In this document: one piece after another, positions 1-11,118 of the stretch
Layout of the letters: the number at the start of each line of letters is the position of its first letter
How positions within the stretch are numbered: the first letter of the stretch is position 1
Source of the DNA: Diadema setosum
Taxonomy: Eukaryota; Echinodermata; Echinoidea; Diadematoida; Diadematidae
Length of the DNA stretch: 64,000 nucleotides
Direction of reading: 5' to 3'
Assembly (NCBI GenBank): GCA_033980235.1
Contig: CM067077.1
Span: forward strand, 8,030,602 to 8,094,601
The notes under the pieces: model-generated
The model's database searches: none
Seen by the model: the letters and a program-made list of their open reading frames with translations, nothing else
What the model was told of the DNA's origin: nothing
Translations under genes and position numbers: made by a program

Positions 1-1430
1 CCGATACACGCAGATTCCCACTGCCGACTATAGAAGTTTGTCAATCCGAAAATAATCAGCAAGGTTCGTTTATCCGACTAGTGGCATTATTCCGAAGTTT
101 CGTTTCTCTGGAAATGAAATAAGATTCGTTGATCAGAGAATGAATCACGTCGTACGAAACTTTTTCTGATAAACGAACTTGCAGTATCCCGAATCAATTT
201 TCGTTATCAAATGAACGAACCTTCGATCCTTTCTTCCTCTCATTTTTTTTTTAATATATTTATTTCTTTTTTATTATCGAACCTTCTGGTTATTAGGGAT
301 AATCAAGAAAAGACAAAATCTTTAAGGCAAGATAAGTTAACTATGGTTCGACATAGTTTACTTTTTATCGAGGAGTATTCATATAGCAGTGAGTGATACC
401 TTATACAAGGAGGTATAATCGTAACAAATAAGTACACATATCTTTTGGTTTAGAATGGTTTATTTCTTTCAGGCGCGGTATGCATTATTCCGTTGAAAGG
501 AAATTCTGATGTTTCGATATTTCGGGTGCATGTACGTCACGATACCGACACCCACGAGTCATATTTACATAATATACAGTCCAGGAGTACACCTCACGAG
601 TTATAGAGCCCTGAGTTCGACATAGGTGATGTCCACTGGCGGGGGAGGGAAAATACCGAATGTTCCATCCGAAGGGTTTGAAATGCTATTGAGGGAGGTT
701 ATAAGTGCCGAGACGAAGTCGAGGAACTTACAGCAAAAAAGGCCTACGAGACCGACACATAAATCCCGTGTTGTGATCCATCGAACTCGTGGGCTGTTTT
801 TATTTATGTCGAACTCGTGAGCCGTTTTTACCGAGTGTCGAACTCATGAACTTCATTTGCCTAGCGTCGAACTCGTGGGCTCTATGACTCGTGACCTGTA
901 TGACTCATGGACCTGTTTTCAATGTCGAACTCGTGGGCTGTATGAGTCGTGGGTGTCGGTCTCGTAGGATGACCCCGTTATTTCGAATCTGAAACACACA
1001 AAATCTCCAGATGTTTGTTAAAGAAAATGTAAGGATTCGTAAATACGAATATTAATGTGGCATTATCCCCAGGGTTTGTAAATCTGAGAAAAAGTTTGTT
1101 AATAAAAGTTTGTTGTAAAGAACGAACTCTCATGTATAGGTCTGCGTGATACAAAACTTATATGGCCTATTAGTTTCGGGATTGCGGAATCTTCAGAATT
1201 ACACATTGTGTTTCGCTTTCTAATCAACAAACCTTCAAAATTATTTAACTTTTTCTTCTTCTTTATTTCATATTTGGTAAAGCGAACCTTCGGATACCGA
1301 AACTTTTTTTTTTCTCTCTCTTTCATTTTTTTTTTTCTTTATAAAAAACAAAACAAAACAAAAACAAAACAAAAAACTTCGGATTGTGAACTGTGAGAAA
1401 CGAACAGTTCATACTGTTGTTTTTCCCCGA
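1..1430. repeat. Degenerate repeat block rich in TTCGTTTATCCGA-like words
   Basis: The left edge holds many diverged copies of a motif like AAGGTTCGTTTATCCGA (around 36, 61, 95 and 121). Its reverse complement, GAACCTTCGGATACCGA-like, occurs around 225, 279 and 1284. The motif therefore tends to point one way on the left and the other way on the right, as in the arms of an old inverted-repeat element with a second element (541-964) inserted in the middle. An A/C-rich stretch lies at 1345-1378. No convincing protein is encoded. Confidence 0.45.
538..966. mobile_element. Nested TIR element with internal TCGAACTCGTGGGCT repeats
   Basis: The ends form an imperfect inverted repeat of about 24 bp: ACCGACACCCACGAGTCAT near 544 and its reverse complement near 941-961. 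Between them the word TCGAACTCGTGGGCT or close variants recurs about five times (roughly 780, 810, 838, 868 and 922). It carries no transposase, so it looks like a small non-autonomous DNA element inserted into the surrounding repeat block. The superfamily is unknown. Confidence 0.5.
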
Positions 1431-2413
1431 TCAGTGGTGATAATTCAGGTAAGATATAATTTAGTAGAAAAGAAAATAAGGCACATAAAAAAAAAGTTAT
1501 TTGAATCTTGACATCAATTACTGTTTTTCTTTTTACCGATAAATGAAAGATCATACAGTGAAATGAGAGGAAAAGACAAAATAGCCTGTGATAGCGAATC
1601 GTATTAAATGTTTGACATCCTTGGTCTTCGCCCTCGGTCTTCGACTTGCTTTCCTTACCTGTCCATCCCGGGTCCCCCAGGCCCCAGACTGTAAATAACC
1701 TCCAGGAATGCACCAGTGCGCGCGGTTTCCTTTGTTGAATGCTCTCTGTTCTACCGCCCCACCCTTCCCCAAGTCTGGCACCTTGCCATCGTGGGATTTT
1801 TCATGTTTTCCTTCTTGGTCAAGTTGGTGTTCACAACTTTGTCTACGTGACTGCGTTCTGTTTTGTTTCTCCGAATTCGCTGCGTGCCGCGTGCTCTACA
1901 CAGACATGTGGTGCTCAAACAGTTACTGTATGGCTGTTTACGAGGGGGGTCACCTATACTCACCTGCAAACAGCTTACGGCGAGCAGAAAACGCCAGTTT
2001 CCTCTGCTGGTGGTTACTTTTACAGCCAAAATATTGGGCTTTGTCACTACGGAATACTGTTCACACACAAATTACAATGGAATATTCAAGTACATTGTAT
2101 AACTACTCGTACTTCCGATCATAGCGATCTCTCCGAGTATTCGTGTTTCATCGAAAAGTAAGTGTTAGAAAGTTGTTGAAACTGCGTAGCAGCGCTAGAC
2201 AGTCGTTAGTTTAGGGCTTCCGTATGCTCGATTTTTATGGGTTTATTGATATTGGAGCTCAGGGAAAATGTGGGGGAAAAGGATGACTTCAAAATAATTT
2301 GCTTTCCCGATTCGGTCAAGCATTTTTTTTCCTTGTTCCAAAACGCTTGCCCAACTTTACTACTACAATGTACTAGTCTAGTTATGAGAAAGTGTGTGAT
2401 AGATTGCTTCACA
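1431..2413. other. Gene-free stretch with no assignable function
   Basis: Several overlapping open frames on both strands (for example 1739-2161 plus and 1751-2068 minus) cover the locally GC-richer part. None has a recognisable domain, and the frames contradict each other. I see no splice-supported exon. It may be decayed repeat sequence. Confidence 0.3.
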
Positions 2414-2720
2414 TGTCATGATCGTACTGTACAAACTCAAAGAAAAAAAAAATACTCGCAATTTTCCTGAAAGTGAGATCGAACAAAAACATTAAAAAGA
2501 TAAAATTAGATGAGAATGTCATGATCGTGCTGGAGAGAGCCCAAAGAATTTGCTAGATTGTATATTTGTAGACAAATCACACGCAGTTTTGCTGAGCATG
2601 ATTTCGAAAGAATTTGACAGAACTTTGTCATGATCGTGCTGTGACAGAGGTCAGAGCTCAAAGAATTCGTAAAGTGCAAACAAGTCAAACGCAGTTTTGC
2701 TGATGTTGAGATCGAAAGAA
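2414..2720. repeat. Degenerate tandem repeat, about 103-109 bp unit, about 3 copies
   Basis: The word TGTCATGATCGTGCTG or a one-base variant begins at 2414, 2517 and 2626. Each copy is followed by similar blocks (CTCAAAGAATT, CACGCAGTTTTGCTGA, GATCGAAAGAA) in the same order. The copies differ by substitutions and small indels, so this is an old short tandem array. Confidence 0.6.
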
Positions 2721-2936
2721 AGTGTATGTTTATTAATAAGATCGTGAGAACTCAAAAATTGAAACGCACCGTCACTAACCCGGCGTGAAACACACGAGCC
2801 GCCCAAATACAACATGATACATGTAACGAGTGTATCGTGCATGCATCAAACGTTAGAAAGGTTGTGCCACAGATCAAATGATCCGATCGACGGGGAAAGG
2901 ATGTGCGTGCACCACTTCAGTATCTGCCCGTAGTTG

Positions 2937-3116
2937 CCTGCACACGAAGAATGAATCATGCCCGTCCTACCGCGGCAGGACGATCAGCGTCCTGCCGCGT
3001 TCCTCCGCACAATTTTTTTCCCCTGCCGCTGCGCGTAGAAAAAAACGTTCAGCGCGTATTACGCGTTCGGCAAATCGTCCTACCGCAAATTTGCGGGATC
3101 CCGCGGTAGAACGCTA
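2937..3116. repeat. GC-rich block of short inverted repeats
   Basis: CpG-rich sequence in otherwise AT-rich DNA. CGTCCTACCGCGGCAGGACG is a near-perfect palindrome, followed by GTCCTGCCGCG and a second arm with CGTCCTACCGCAAATTTGCG and CCGCGGTAGAACG. It is probably the end of a small repeat element. A 5' CpG island is an alternative, but no exon signal accompanies it. Confidence 0.4.
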
Positions 3117-3521
3117 GTGAGAATAAATATCCCTTCCCTAAGTAACAAATAAAAAATGCTGGGAAAAGCTGGAGAGACAAGGAGAACAAATCCATCTTTA
3201 CATGTACCTAATCATTTAAAAATTAATCAGAAACTTTCTGTGAGGTCTACAGTAACAGTAACAATGATTTCAGTTTCTACTAGGGAAAATACTACATGTA
3301 GTGATGAAAGTCGAAACATCCAGAGTTTGGCAATGCTTCAGAATCACTGTTTGACATACATTTGGCTGTCAGACCTGTGCCACAATCAACTCATGTACTT
3401 ATTTTGGGAGTGCCAGAGTGACCCCAAATCAACCCTAAAATAAACAGATTGTCAGCTGACAGGCTCTGAGATTGATATCTGTCTACATACTGCTGGGTGC
3501 ATGCAGTGACACAGGCCTAAA

Positions 3522-3725
3522 CTGTAAAACCAGAAATGTTTGCATGCATTTTAATTTTGCGAATTTCACAAGAGCCAAAACTTGCAAAATTAAAACGCAC
3601 ACAAAAGTTCTTGTCTACACCATAGGCATTGAATGTCAGTAGCAATTTGTGAAAATTTCATGCCCTGAAACTAGCCATCAGCTCCAATTCACGAAAATTT
3701 CATGCTGCAAAGACAGTAAACTGTA
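3522..3725. mobile_element. MITE of the CTGTAAA / GCGAATTTC type
   Basis: It starts with CTGTAAAACCAGAAATGTTT and ends near CAGTAAACTGTAT. Internal halves are partly complementary (TTTTGCGAATTTCACAAGAG against AATTCACGAAAATTTCATG). Its composition resembles the elements at 17427, 18334, 44252 and 61586, so it is probably a diverged member of the same TA-inserting group. Boundaries are approximate. Confidence 0.45.
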
Positions 3726-3854
3726 TTCCCTTTTGCATTGTACCTATTTTTACTCGCCGTATGAATACTGGGTTTTATGTCCCCTTTACATTGCAATTCA
3801 TGATAATGAAAATTGTCAATGTTGTCGGCAGAAACAAAATAAAAAGAATGAATA

Positions 3855-4745
3855 GATGTGAGGGGAGGGAAGGGGGAGGAGAGGGGGAGGGGAGAAGGGA
3901 TGGGAGAAGGGGAGAAAGGGAGGGCGATGGGAGGGGTGAAGGAGGGGAAAAGGGAGGAGAAAGGCAGGGGAAAGAAAGAGATGGGAGGGGAGAGGGCGGG
4001 GACAGGGAAAGGGGAAAGGAAGGGGAGTGGGAGGGGTGAAGGAGGGGAGAAGGGAGGAGAAAGGCAGGGGAAAGAGATGGGAGGGGAGAGGGCGGGGAGA
4101 GGGAGGGGAGGGGAGTGGGAGGGGTGAAGGAGGGGAAAAGGGAGGAGAAAGGCAGGGGAAAGAGATGGGAAGGGAGAGGGAGGGGAGAGGGAGGGGAGTG
4201 GGAGGGGTGAAGGAGGGGAAAAGTGAGGAGAAAGGCAGGGTAAAGAGATTGGAGGGGAGAGGGAGGGGAGTGGGAGGGGTGAAGGAAGGGAGAAGGGAGG
4301 AGAAAGGCAGGGGAAAGAAAGAGAGATGGGAGGGGAAAGGGCGAGGAGAGGGAGGGGAGAGGGAGGGAAGGGCAAGGGGAAAGGGAGGGGAGTGGGTGGG
4401 GTGAAGGAGGGGAGAAGGGACGAGAAAGGCAAGGGAAAGAAAGGTATGAGATGGGAGGGGAGAGGGAGGGGAGAGGGAGGGGAGGGCAAGGGAAAAGGGA
4501 GGGGAGTGGGAGGGGTGAAGAAGGGGAAAATGGAGGAGAAAGGCAGGAGGGAGAGGGAGAGATGGAAGGGGAGAGGGAGGGGACAAGAAGGGGAGAGCAA
4601 GGGAGGAGAGAGGGTGGGGAGGAGGTTAGAGGGTGGAGAGAGTGAGGGGGGAGGCAGGGGAGAGGCAGGGGAGAGGGAGGGGAGAGGGAGGGGATAGGAG
4701 AGGGATTGGGTGAGAGAGGGAGGGGACAGGAGGGGACAGGGTGGT
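3855..4745. repeat. 890-bp polypurine minisatellite (GGGGA/GAGAGG-rich)
   Basis: The plus strand is almost purely G and A, with only scattered T and C. A higher-order unit containing GAGGGGTGAAGGAGGGGA followed by GGAGAAAGGCAGGGGAAAG recurs at about 3931, 4031, 4119, 4202, 4274, 4397 and 4510, giving spacings of 72-123 bp. The long minus-strand Pro/Ser/Leu open frames here are by-products of the repeat and not genes. Mirror-type purine tracts and G-runs such as these can form triplex (H-DNA) or quadruplex structures. Confidence 0.85.
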
Positions 4746-4968
4746 ACAGTAGAGGGAAAGGGAAGAAAATGGCTTTAAAAGAGAGAATGAAAAAGAGAAG
4801 GAGAAAAAGATCAAAGGATCATAGTTCATTCTTTGAGCCACTCTAATGATGGCTGGGACGGAATGTGAAGGATGAGAGACCTGGAAGGCTGAATATGATC
4901 TGTCTTTATATACCACGGGTGAGTCTGTATTCAAGGAGTCTGTAGGTACAGTGTAAGGGAAGGAGCAC

Positions 4969-5160
4969 CCCCCCCCCCCCCCCATTCAGATCCATCTCCA
5001 GAGAGAGAGATAGAGAGAAAGCAACTCACATCACTTCTTTGCTGGTATTTGCTTTTATGCCCTTACAAAAAAAAAAAAACTCACAAAAACACAAAAACAA
5101 AACAAAAACAAAAGAAAAACAAAACAAAACAAAAACAAAACAAAAACAAACAAAAACTGA
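4969..5160. repeat. Poly-C run and (CAAAA)n low-complexity tract
   Basis: A run of about 19 C at 4968-4983 is followed by an A-rich stretch with repeated CAAAAACAAAAC words from about 5067 to 5157. It is simple sequence only. Confidence 0.8.
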
Positions 5161-5211
5161 TACAATTATATGTCCAAGTTACTTTGATACAAAAATCTCA
5201 TTTAAAGGGGA

Positions 5212-5566
5212 AGGCTAGTAACTGATCAGTGGGAATCAGTGGAAATGCTGGGAGGTGATTGTTCCAATCCTTATGGGATTCATTCAAGAGTTCATTGTAT
5301 ATCTGTTGTTGTGTGAAAATGATTTGCTTCAGAACGGTCTCATATTCAAGTAATGTGCAGATTAATGCTCCGTCACTGACCAGGGACGCTAACCAGGAAG
5401 CATTAAACTGCACATTACTTGAATATGAGACCATTTTGAAGCAAACCATTTTCACACAACAATAGATATACAATGAACTCTTGAATGAATCCCATATGGA
5501 TTGGAACAATCATCTCCCAGCATTTCCACTGATTCCCACTGATCAGTTACTAGCCTTCCCCTTTAA
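5212..5566. mobile_element. TTAA-flanked foldback MITE (about 170-bp arms)
   Basis: It begins TTAAAGGGGAAGGCTAGTAA and ends with the reverse complement, with TTAA at both outer edges (5212-5215 and 5563-5566). The two halves are near-complementary across almost the whole length, around a short centre near 5385-5400. The arms give ORF pairs that are mirror images of each other, which explains the similar-looking peptides on both strands. TTAA target duplication is the hallmark of piggyBac-type transposition; the family assignment is inference. Confidence 0.8.
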
Positions 5567-8500
5567 GCAAAGGAAAAAAAGTGTGCTTCAATTCTGGAAT
5601 TCTCAACTATTAAAGCCAACTGACTGTCAACATGCACAGTCTCTGCTCATTTTTCAGTGCAAATCTCGTTTATTAGGTTTACACTGTAAAATGACTGTCG
5701 TCCAGCGCTTGTCGTCCAGCGCTTTCTCTATGTGTGTAAAGAAATCAGCATTAACCCACTTGCAACCATTGTTTGAAATTCTCATCTCAAATTGCACACA
5801 ACAGCCTTGCCTTCAGGCATGACAGGTTTAAAGGCAGAATGATACAGACACAAAGTCAGCCTTGGGGATGATTTGTGTCAAAGGCTGTGATGGGGAAAGG
5901 GGGGGGGGGATGGAGACATGGTTGCATTTCTTAATTCATGATGCATTCCTGGCTACAAAATATTACTGCTATGTAATTAATGGCCCTGCACTTTTTATGT
6001 TGCTGATGTACAACTCTACAATACTCCCTACCCTGGTGTGATCAACATTTCTCCCAAGACTGGGACATGGACTGGTTGTCAGCTGTATGCTTTCTGTAGC
6101 CTACAATTATAGCTCCCCAGCATCTCATCCCCTTCTCTTCCAATGTGCTCTGTGGATTATGGAGTACATGTACATGTACCTTACATTTTCATTAGCCTTG
6201 AGACAAGGCTAATCAAGCACTCTAGAGAGTCACGATCAGGACATGAAGGTACACATTATACATGTGAAGTATTTTTGAAGTCATGCCCCATGAGGGACAT
6301 ACATTGTGTTTCACAATGCCAACATGGTACTGCACAGTTCTGGGAATCCAACTCTAACCAGGCCAGGATGTTCCTAGCAGCAAATTACATCAGAAATTGT
6401 AGACACACTCTAACATGTACACTCTGCACCACGGCTGCCATCACAAGTAAAGTGATAGGCCTACAACCTTATAGAGGACTGTGCTTTAAATACAAGAAGA
6501 AGAGAAAGGTTATAATAAAATGTCCTTCATTGGCTGTGTCGGTTGTTGTGTTCAGTTGCTATCATTTTTCTTTCTTCCTCTTAAAGGTCAAGAAACAAGC
6601 TGAAGTGAATTAACCATGGCAACTCTGATCCTAAGAATATTCACCTGTCTTTACTGGCATTTTATGTATCCTTATTGCACATACTTTTGTATTTAAAGAA
6701 TAAGACACACATTGTACATTGTTTAAGAAATAAAGTTGAAATATTTTGTCGGTTTCCAGAGACTTCTCACGCAACACAAGTCTTAATTATGAGGCGAGTA
6801 AAGATCTTGAGTAGTGTACAAATGGATATCACAGAAATCTCTCCAAGACTGGTAAAAGAATTTGAGCAGAACATTAGGTCAAGGTACAGTATGAAAGGGC
6901 AAACAGATTGTACAGTGACAGTCTTGAAGTCAGACTACACAGCACAAGGTTAGTGGGTATACATAAATCATCTCCAATGTTACAGTCAAGTATGATTGAT
7001 AATCCAGAGGATATTGAGTAATGATAACAGCATGCAGAGCAAAGAAGAGTCACACTTTGGATCAACCTTTGAAATTTATAATTGAATATATGCCCAATTC
7101 TGTATTCTTCTACCCTGCAGGCTTACATAATTATGTACGTACATTGCAAACAGCACTGAATCAAATGATATGCAATGAATTCTTGTTGAGAGGGCTAAAA
7201 AGAAAAAAATAAAAAATAAAAATGTCCTATTTATTAACTGGTACATTTGTAGTTTGTATTACAGATTAACTGATGAAAATACATGTACAAGCTTGTATAG
7301 TATCATGCTTTTGGAATTAATGCAGGGTAACTTCCTCTCTGCATTTAACGTTTTTGTATACGTGTACAAGTCCCAACACTGTGGATGTGACTGTAATAAT
7401 TTATCTGTTCAGTGGCAGAAGGGCATTACTTTCACTACTATCAAAGACCTATGGAGGTATTTTGTGCCCCTCTCCAACTGCCATAGGGTACGTTTATCAG
7501 CTTACTTCTGGTGCAGAATCATGGTTTCCAAACAACTATCAAGGAGTTTTGGGCAGTTGAAAAATGCAAAGCTGTTTTGTGGGGTTAAAGACATCTGAAA
7601 CACTGAAAAAGTGTGATCGCAAATGTTTGAGCCAGAAACATTTTTCTGTAGTGATGATAAATATGAACTTTTTTTATAATGCATAGCTTGGACCTGCTCA
7701 CGTACAGCTAACCACTACCAATTACAAATCTCAGCTCCTCTGGGTCAAACTGCGCAATGGAACTGCACAGTGACAAGGCGCTTCCCAATGTGATAGACTC
7801 ATCACAGAGTTGATAAACACAACAACTGAGAAATGTCATACTGATAGGAAAGGCATTGCAAACACGTTTCAAACATGGGAAAGTTGATAAACACAGTCAT
7901 TGATATGTCTCTCTGTCCTTAACTGTTTGTTTTGTGTGGTTGGTGGGCGGTGTGGGGGCGGAAACACCACCACATATATACAAATTACAATGTACTTTGT
8001 GGTTTCCATCTGCCCAGTGAGCTGCTTGCATGGCTGAGTGGTTTGTTTGGCAATAAAACTGTTGGCATTCAGACTTTACAGCTAGCCTTGGTCATGTCAG
8101 TATCCTTCACTGGCAGGGACAGTAGGTAACCCTATGGTATACTGTGTAAACTGAGGATAGAGGCAGACTTGCCCGAAATCAAATAAGACCTCATACATGT
8201 ATGATGAAGCAACCACTTGTACCATACAACGTGTACATATGTATGTACAACAGTGTATGAGTTCTCTTAAATGAAAGTCAAGTCCATTGCTTTAATAATG
8301 AAAGCGGCATTCATTGTAGGCTCTACACATGTATAGGCTGGCATTGTAAATCTCTATTAGTTTACAGGGAAGGTCACTTTGGCATCAAGTGTTCATTGTG
8401 TATTTTTCTCTTCCTCTACAGTACAATGTATCTACAGTGCACCATGATCACATAGGATTCATAAATTCAATTGCCATCTTCTTCATCCCCCCAAAACTAG

Positions 8501-9354
8501 AGGAAAAATACAGCTGTATCAGTCGATCTTTCCCCAAATCAATTTTCATCATCAGTTCATACATTCTGTACAGAGTGCTAGTTCATGCACCGTATAACAT
8601 TGCAAAATGCAATGCAGGCCCTTCATTATCAAAGCACAGAGAAACCCTGAAAACTCTGCCTATTACTTGTACAATGTGCAGTGGATGAATAAAATGTTCA
8701 TAAACTTGCAACCTTCTCAGTACAAAATACCAAATTAAGACATTCATACAATATGCACAGGGTAGGACAATTACTGCAAACTAATTCCAGTCAATTCCAG
8801 TCACCGACACAAAACACAGACAATGTTTACATTTCAACTCTTGAACCAATTCCTTTGCTCCTTCCCTAGGCCCTCAGAAGAGTAATCAGAAAGTTGTATA
8901 CAGAGTCACTCATTCAATAAGGGCTACCCCACCTCCTCCCCATCTCTTCCTCAGGGCTGCCAACATTCTAAAATCACAGAGATTCCAAGGACTAATCAGG
9001 GAGATAATTGTTTGTTTCATGCATTTCACTGGACAAAATGAATTACAAACTCAGGGGGATTTTTCTGTTCTATTGTGTCAAGACATGAAGAAACAAAGTT
9101 TTCAGGAAACCTCCAGCAAAATCTGGGAGACTTGGCAGCGAATGCTGCCTTTACCCTTCTAAACCTTTGACCCCTTCCCACGATGCAAGATAAGACAAAT
9201 ATTGTGTATGATGCTGACAATAAATCAATACAGATGGGGCACATAGTGTATTCTTTCAACACAAGAGCAAGGTTATTCTTGCATGCTGCATGCGAACTTC
9301 CACAGTGTCCTGTATGTACTTAAGGTTACTGTACATTATACAGACCATGCTTAC
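5567..9354. other. Gene-free flank or intron on the left of CTDNEP1 exon 3
   Basis: I searched by eye for the remaining CTDNEP1 phosphatase exons, expected on the minus strand here, and did not find them. Open frames such as 6143-6613 show no domain, and their lengths are compatible with chance. Small landmarks are a G-run near 5900 and a short hairpin ATTAGCCTTG/CAAGGCTAAT at 6191-6212. The stretch may be intron 3 of CTDNEP1 if that intron runs off the left edge. Confidence 0.4.
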
Positions 9355-9473
9355 CAGCAGGACAAAATCTGGTGGTATACTTGGTCTATTTGGCCGCATC
9401 GTTGGACTGGCATGCTGAGAATGGACTAGGGTTTCATCTAGATCCAGGACCAGAACTTTCCGCCTGACCAATG
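9355..9473 (-). CDS. CTDNEP1: CTDNEP1 (Dullard) internal exon carrying the HAD catalytic motif
   Basis: On the minus strand a CTCTCCAG acceptor precedes 119 nt. These start with two bases completing a Ser codon and continue [18 protein letters not shown], ending IPPDFVLL at a GTAAGC donor. DLDETLVHS is the DxDx(T/V) nucleophile motif of the FCP/SCP-type HAD phosphatases. The VRRK start and the RP..PPDF end match CTD nuclear envelope phosphatase 1, with the same spacing as in vertebrates. CTDNEP1 is anchored in the nuclear envelope/ER and is known to dephosphorylate lipin. The exon joins 16835-16901 in phase 1 across a 7.4-kb intron. The downstream phosphatase exons are not visible, so the gene is partial in this window. 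Confidence 0.9.
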
Positions 9474-10100
9474 CTGGAGAGGAAGCAGAAAATTGGGGGC
9501 AAATTGATCATACAGGTGTAATGACAGACATAACCAGAAAGAAGGGACACTGTATAAAGTAAGAGAAAGGTTAAAATCCAGACACGATTATAATCAACTG
9601 GGCAAATACATGTATATCTAGAGCAAAGAAATAAAAGATCTTTCATCTCAAAAAAAAAAAAAAGTGGCACTCTCAAATCAGTGACATCTGTCTCACCGAT
9701 GTTTAAATAGTGGAATTATTTCCATACCCTTTAAAATGCAATACCGCAATAACACATTCAAATCATCAACTCATTTATAAAATGTGCTTTACAGAGTTTT
9801 GTTTCACAGAGTGATAGTCCAGTGCCTATCATGCAGTCTTCATGAACAGCATGCATGTAATGGCAGTATTAACATGCCTGCATGCCTGGGGCAGCCAAAA
9901 CTCAAAGCTTCTAATGTTCCTGGATGACTCAAATGAGCCTTGACAACAATACATCCAAATAAGAGAAACAAATATTTCAGTCTACGTGGCATCTATGTGG
10001 TACTTAATTGTGTAGACTTGTCTCTTCACATTACATGCAATACAAGGGGAAATGTGAAAATCAGCAGCACTAGTTTATAAACTCCAGGATTTATGATGTA

Positions 10101-10486
10101 CAGTTGAACCTCTCGTATCCGGACAAGTCGGGACCGGGGCTCATCCGGATAAGGGATTTGGCCGGATACGGGAGACTCAATGCTTTATACACGTACATAC
10201 ATACACATGTACTGATGTAGCCCATTGTAGTACCACATGTAGTAATGTGTATACTGCAACCTTTTCATTGTTACATTTGGGGATGTTTGGGGATGTTAAA
10301 ATGTCTGAGGGTAAGCAATTTGGAAGGAAATTTGATGTAATGTATGTTAATCATGTTGGAAGTAATATGTAATTCATGTGTGTTTGTGTAGGAGTTCTCA
10401 AGGAGTTGGGCAAAATCACGGCGAGATTGCGTCCAGATAATAGAGAGATCCGGATAAAGGGAGGCCGGATAATAGAGGTTCAACTG
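10101..10486. mobile_element. pogo/Tigger-like MITE, TA target
   Basis: CAGTTGAACCTCTCGTATCCGG at the left mirrors CCGGATAATAGAGGTTCAACTG at the right, with TA immediately outside both ends (10099-10100 and 10487-10488). Starting with CAG and inserting at TA is typical of the pogo branch of Tc1/mariner. The interior has no transposase. It sits in a CTDNEP1 intron. Confidence 0.8.
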
Positions 10487-11118
10487 TAATTGGAAAGTAC
10501 ACAAAGGTCAACAAACCTGTAATCACAGGGCTCATCAATTAAGAGACATTGTAATCCTTGGAAGAAAAAAAAAAAAATGTCTCCAATAATGTAAGCAAGA
10601 GGATAGCACCTTTTTTTCTGCGATCTTGGGTCCATGGAAAAAACAATTTGTCCATGTAACCCCCCGGAGACTCAGCCATGTACGAATCATAAGACATACA
10701 TTTTCTCTGCTACAAAATTGTATCTGGGTCATTCCATGGGGTTGGGCCTGCTCTAGATTTTCATGTTATGCAGGCAATAAAAGTCATATTCTGAAAATTT
10801 TATCAAATAATTGCTTGTGGTTTGTGGTTATTCTTGGAGAGAGATGTGTGAAGAATTATTTGATGAATAAAAAACAAGCCTGTGTACAAATTTATTTTGT
10901 CTGTGACTGTTTCATTGTTGATGTCTCATGGTTTTTTTGTGGTACCAGTTGTGACAAAAATATATGCCATTTTCATGGCAATATAATACAGAAATACACA
11001 ACCTTTCAGCATTATGCGTATCATAATTAAGAGAGGCAAGGTGACTTCTACAAAGACTATAAGGCACATAAACATGTGTCACAAAATAAGAACACCAGAG
11101 CATCTTGAAGCAACCTCA

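Noticed and set aside
1739..2161. 140-codon plus-strand frame
   Set aside because: Other frames on both strands overlap it at similar length, it has no recognisable motif or splice support, and it lies in repeat-derived DNA.
3689..4600. 303-codon minus-strand Pro/Ser/Leu open frame and its plus-strand Gly/Glu/Arg partners
   Set aside because: They are translations of the polypurine minisatellite; all frames are open because stops are rare in G/A repeats, and no domain is present.
6143..6613. 156-codon plus-strand frame
   Set aside because: No domain; composition and flanks look intronic; its length is compatible with chance in a 64-kb window.
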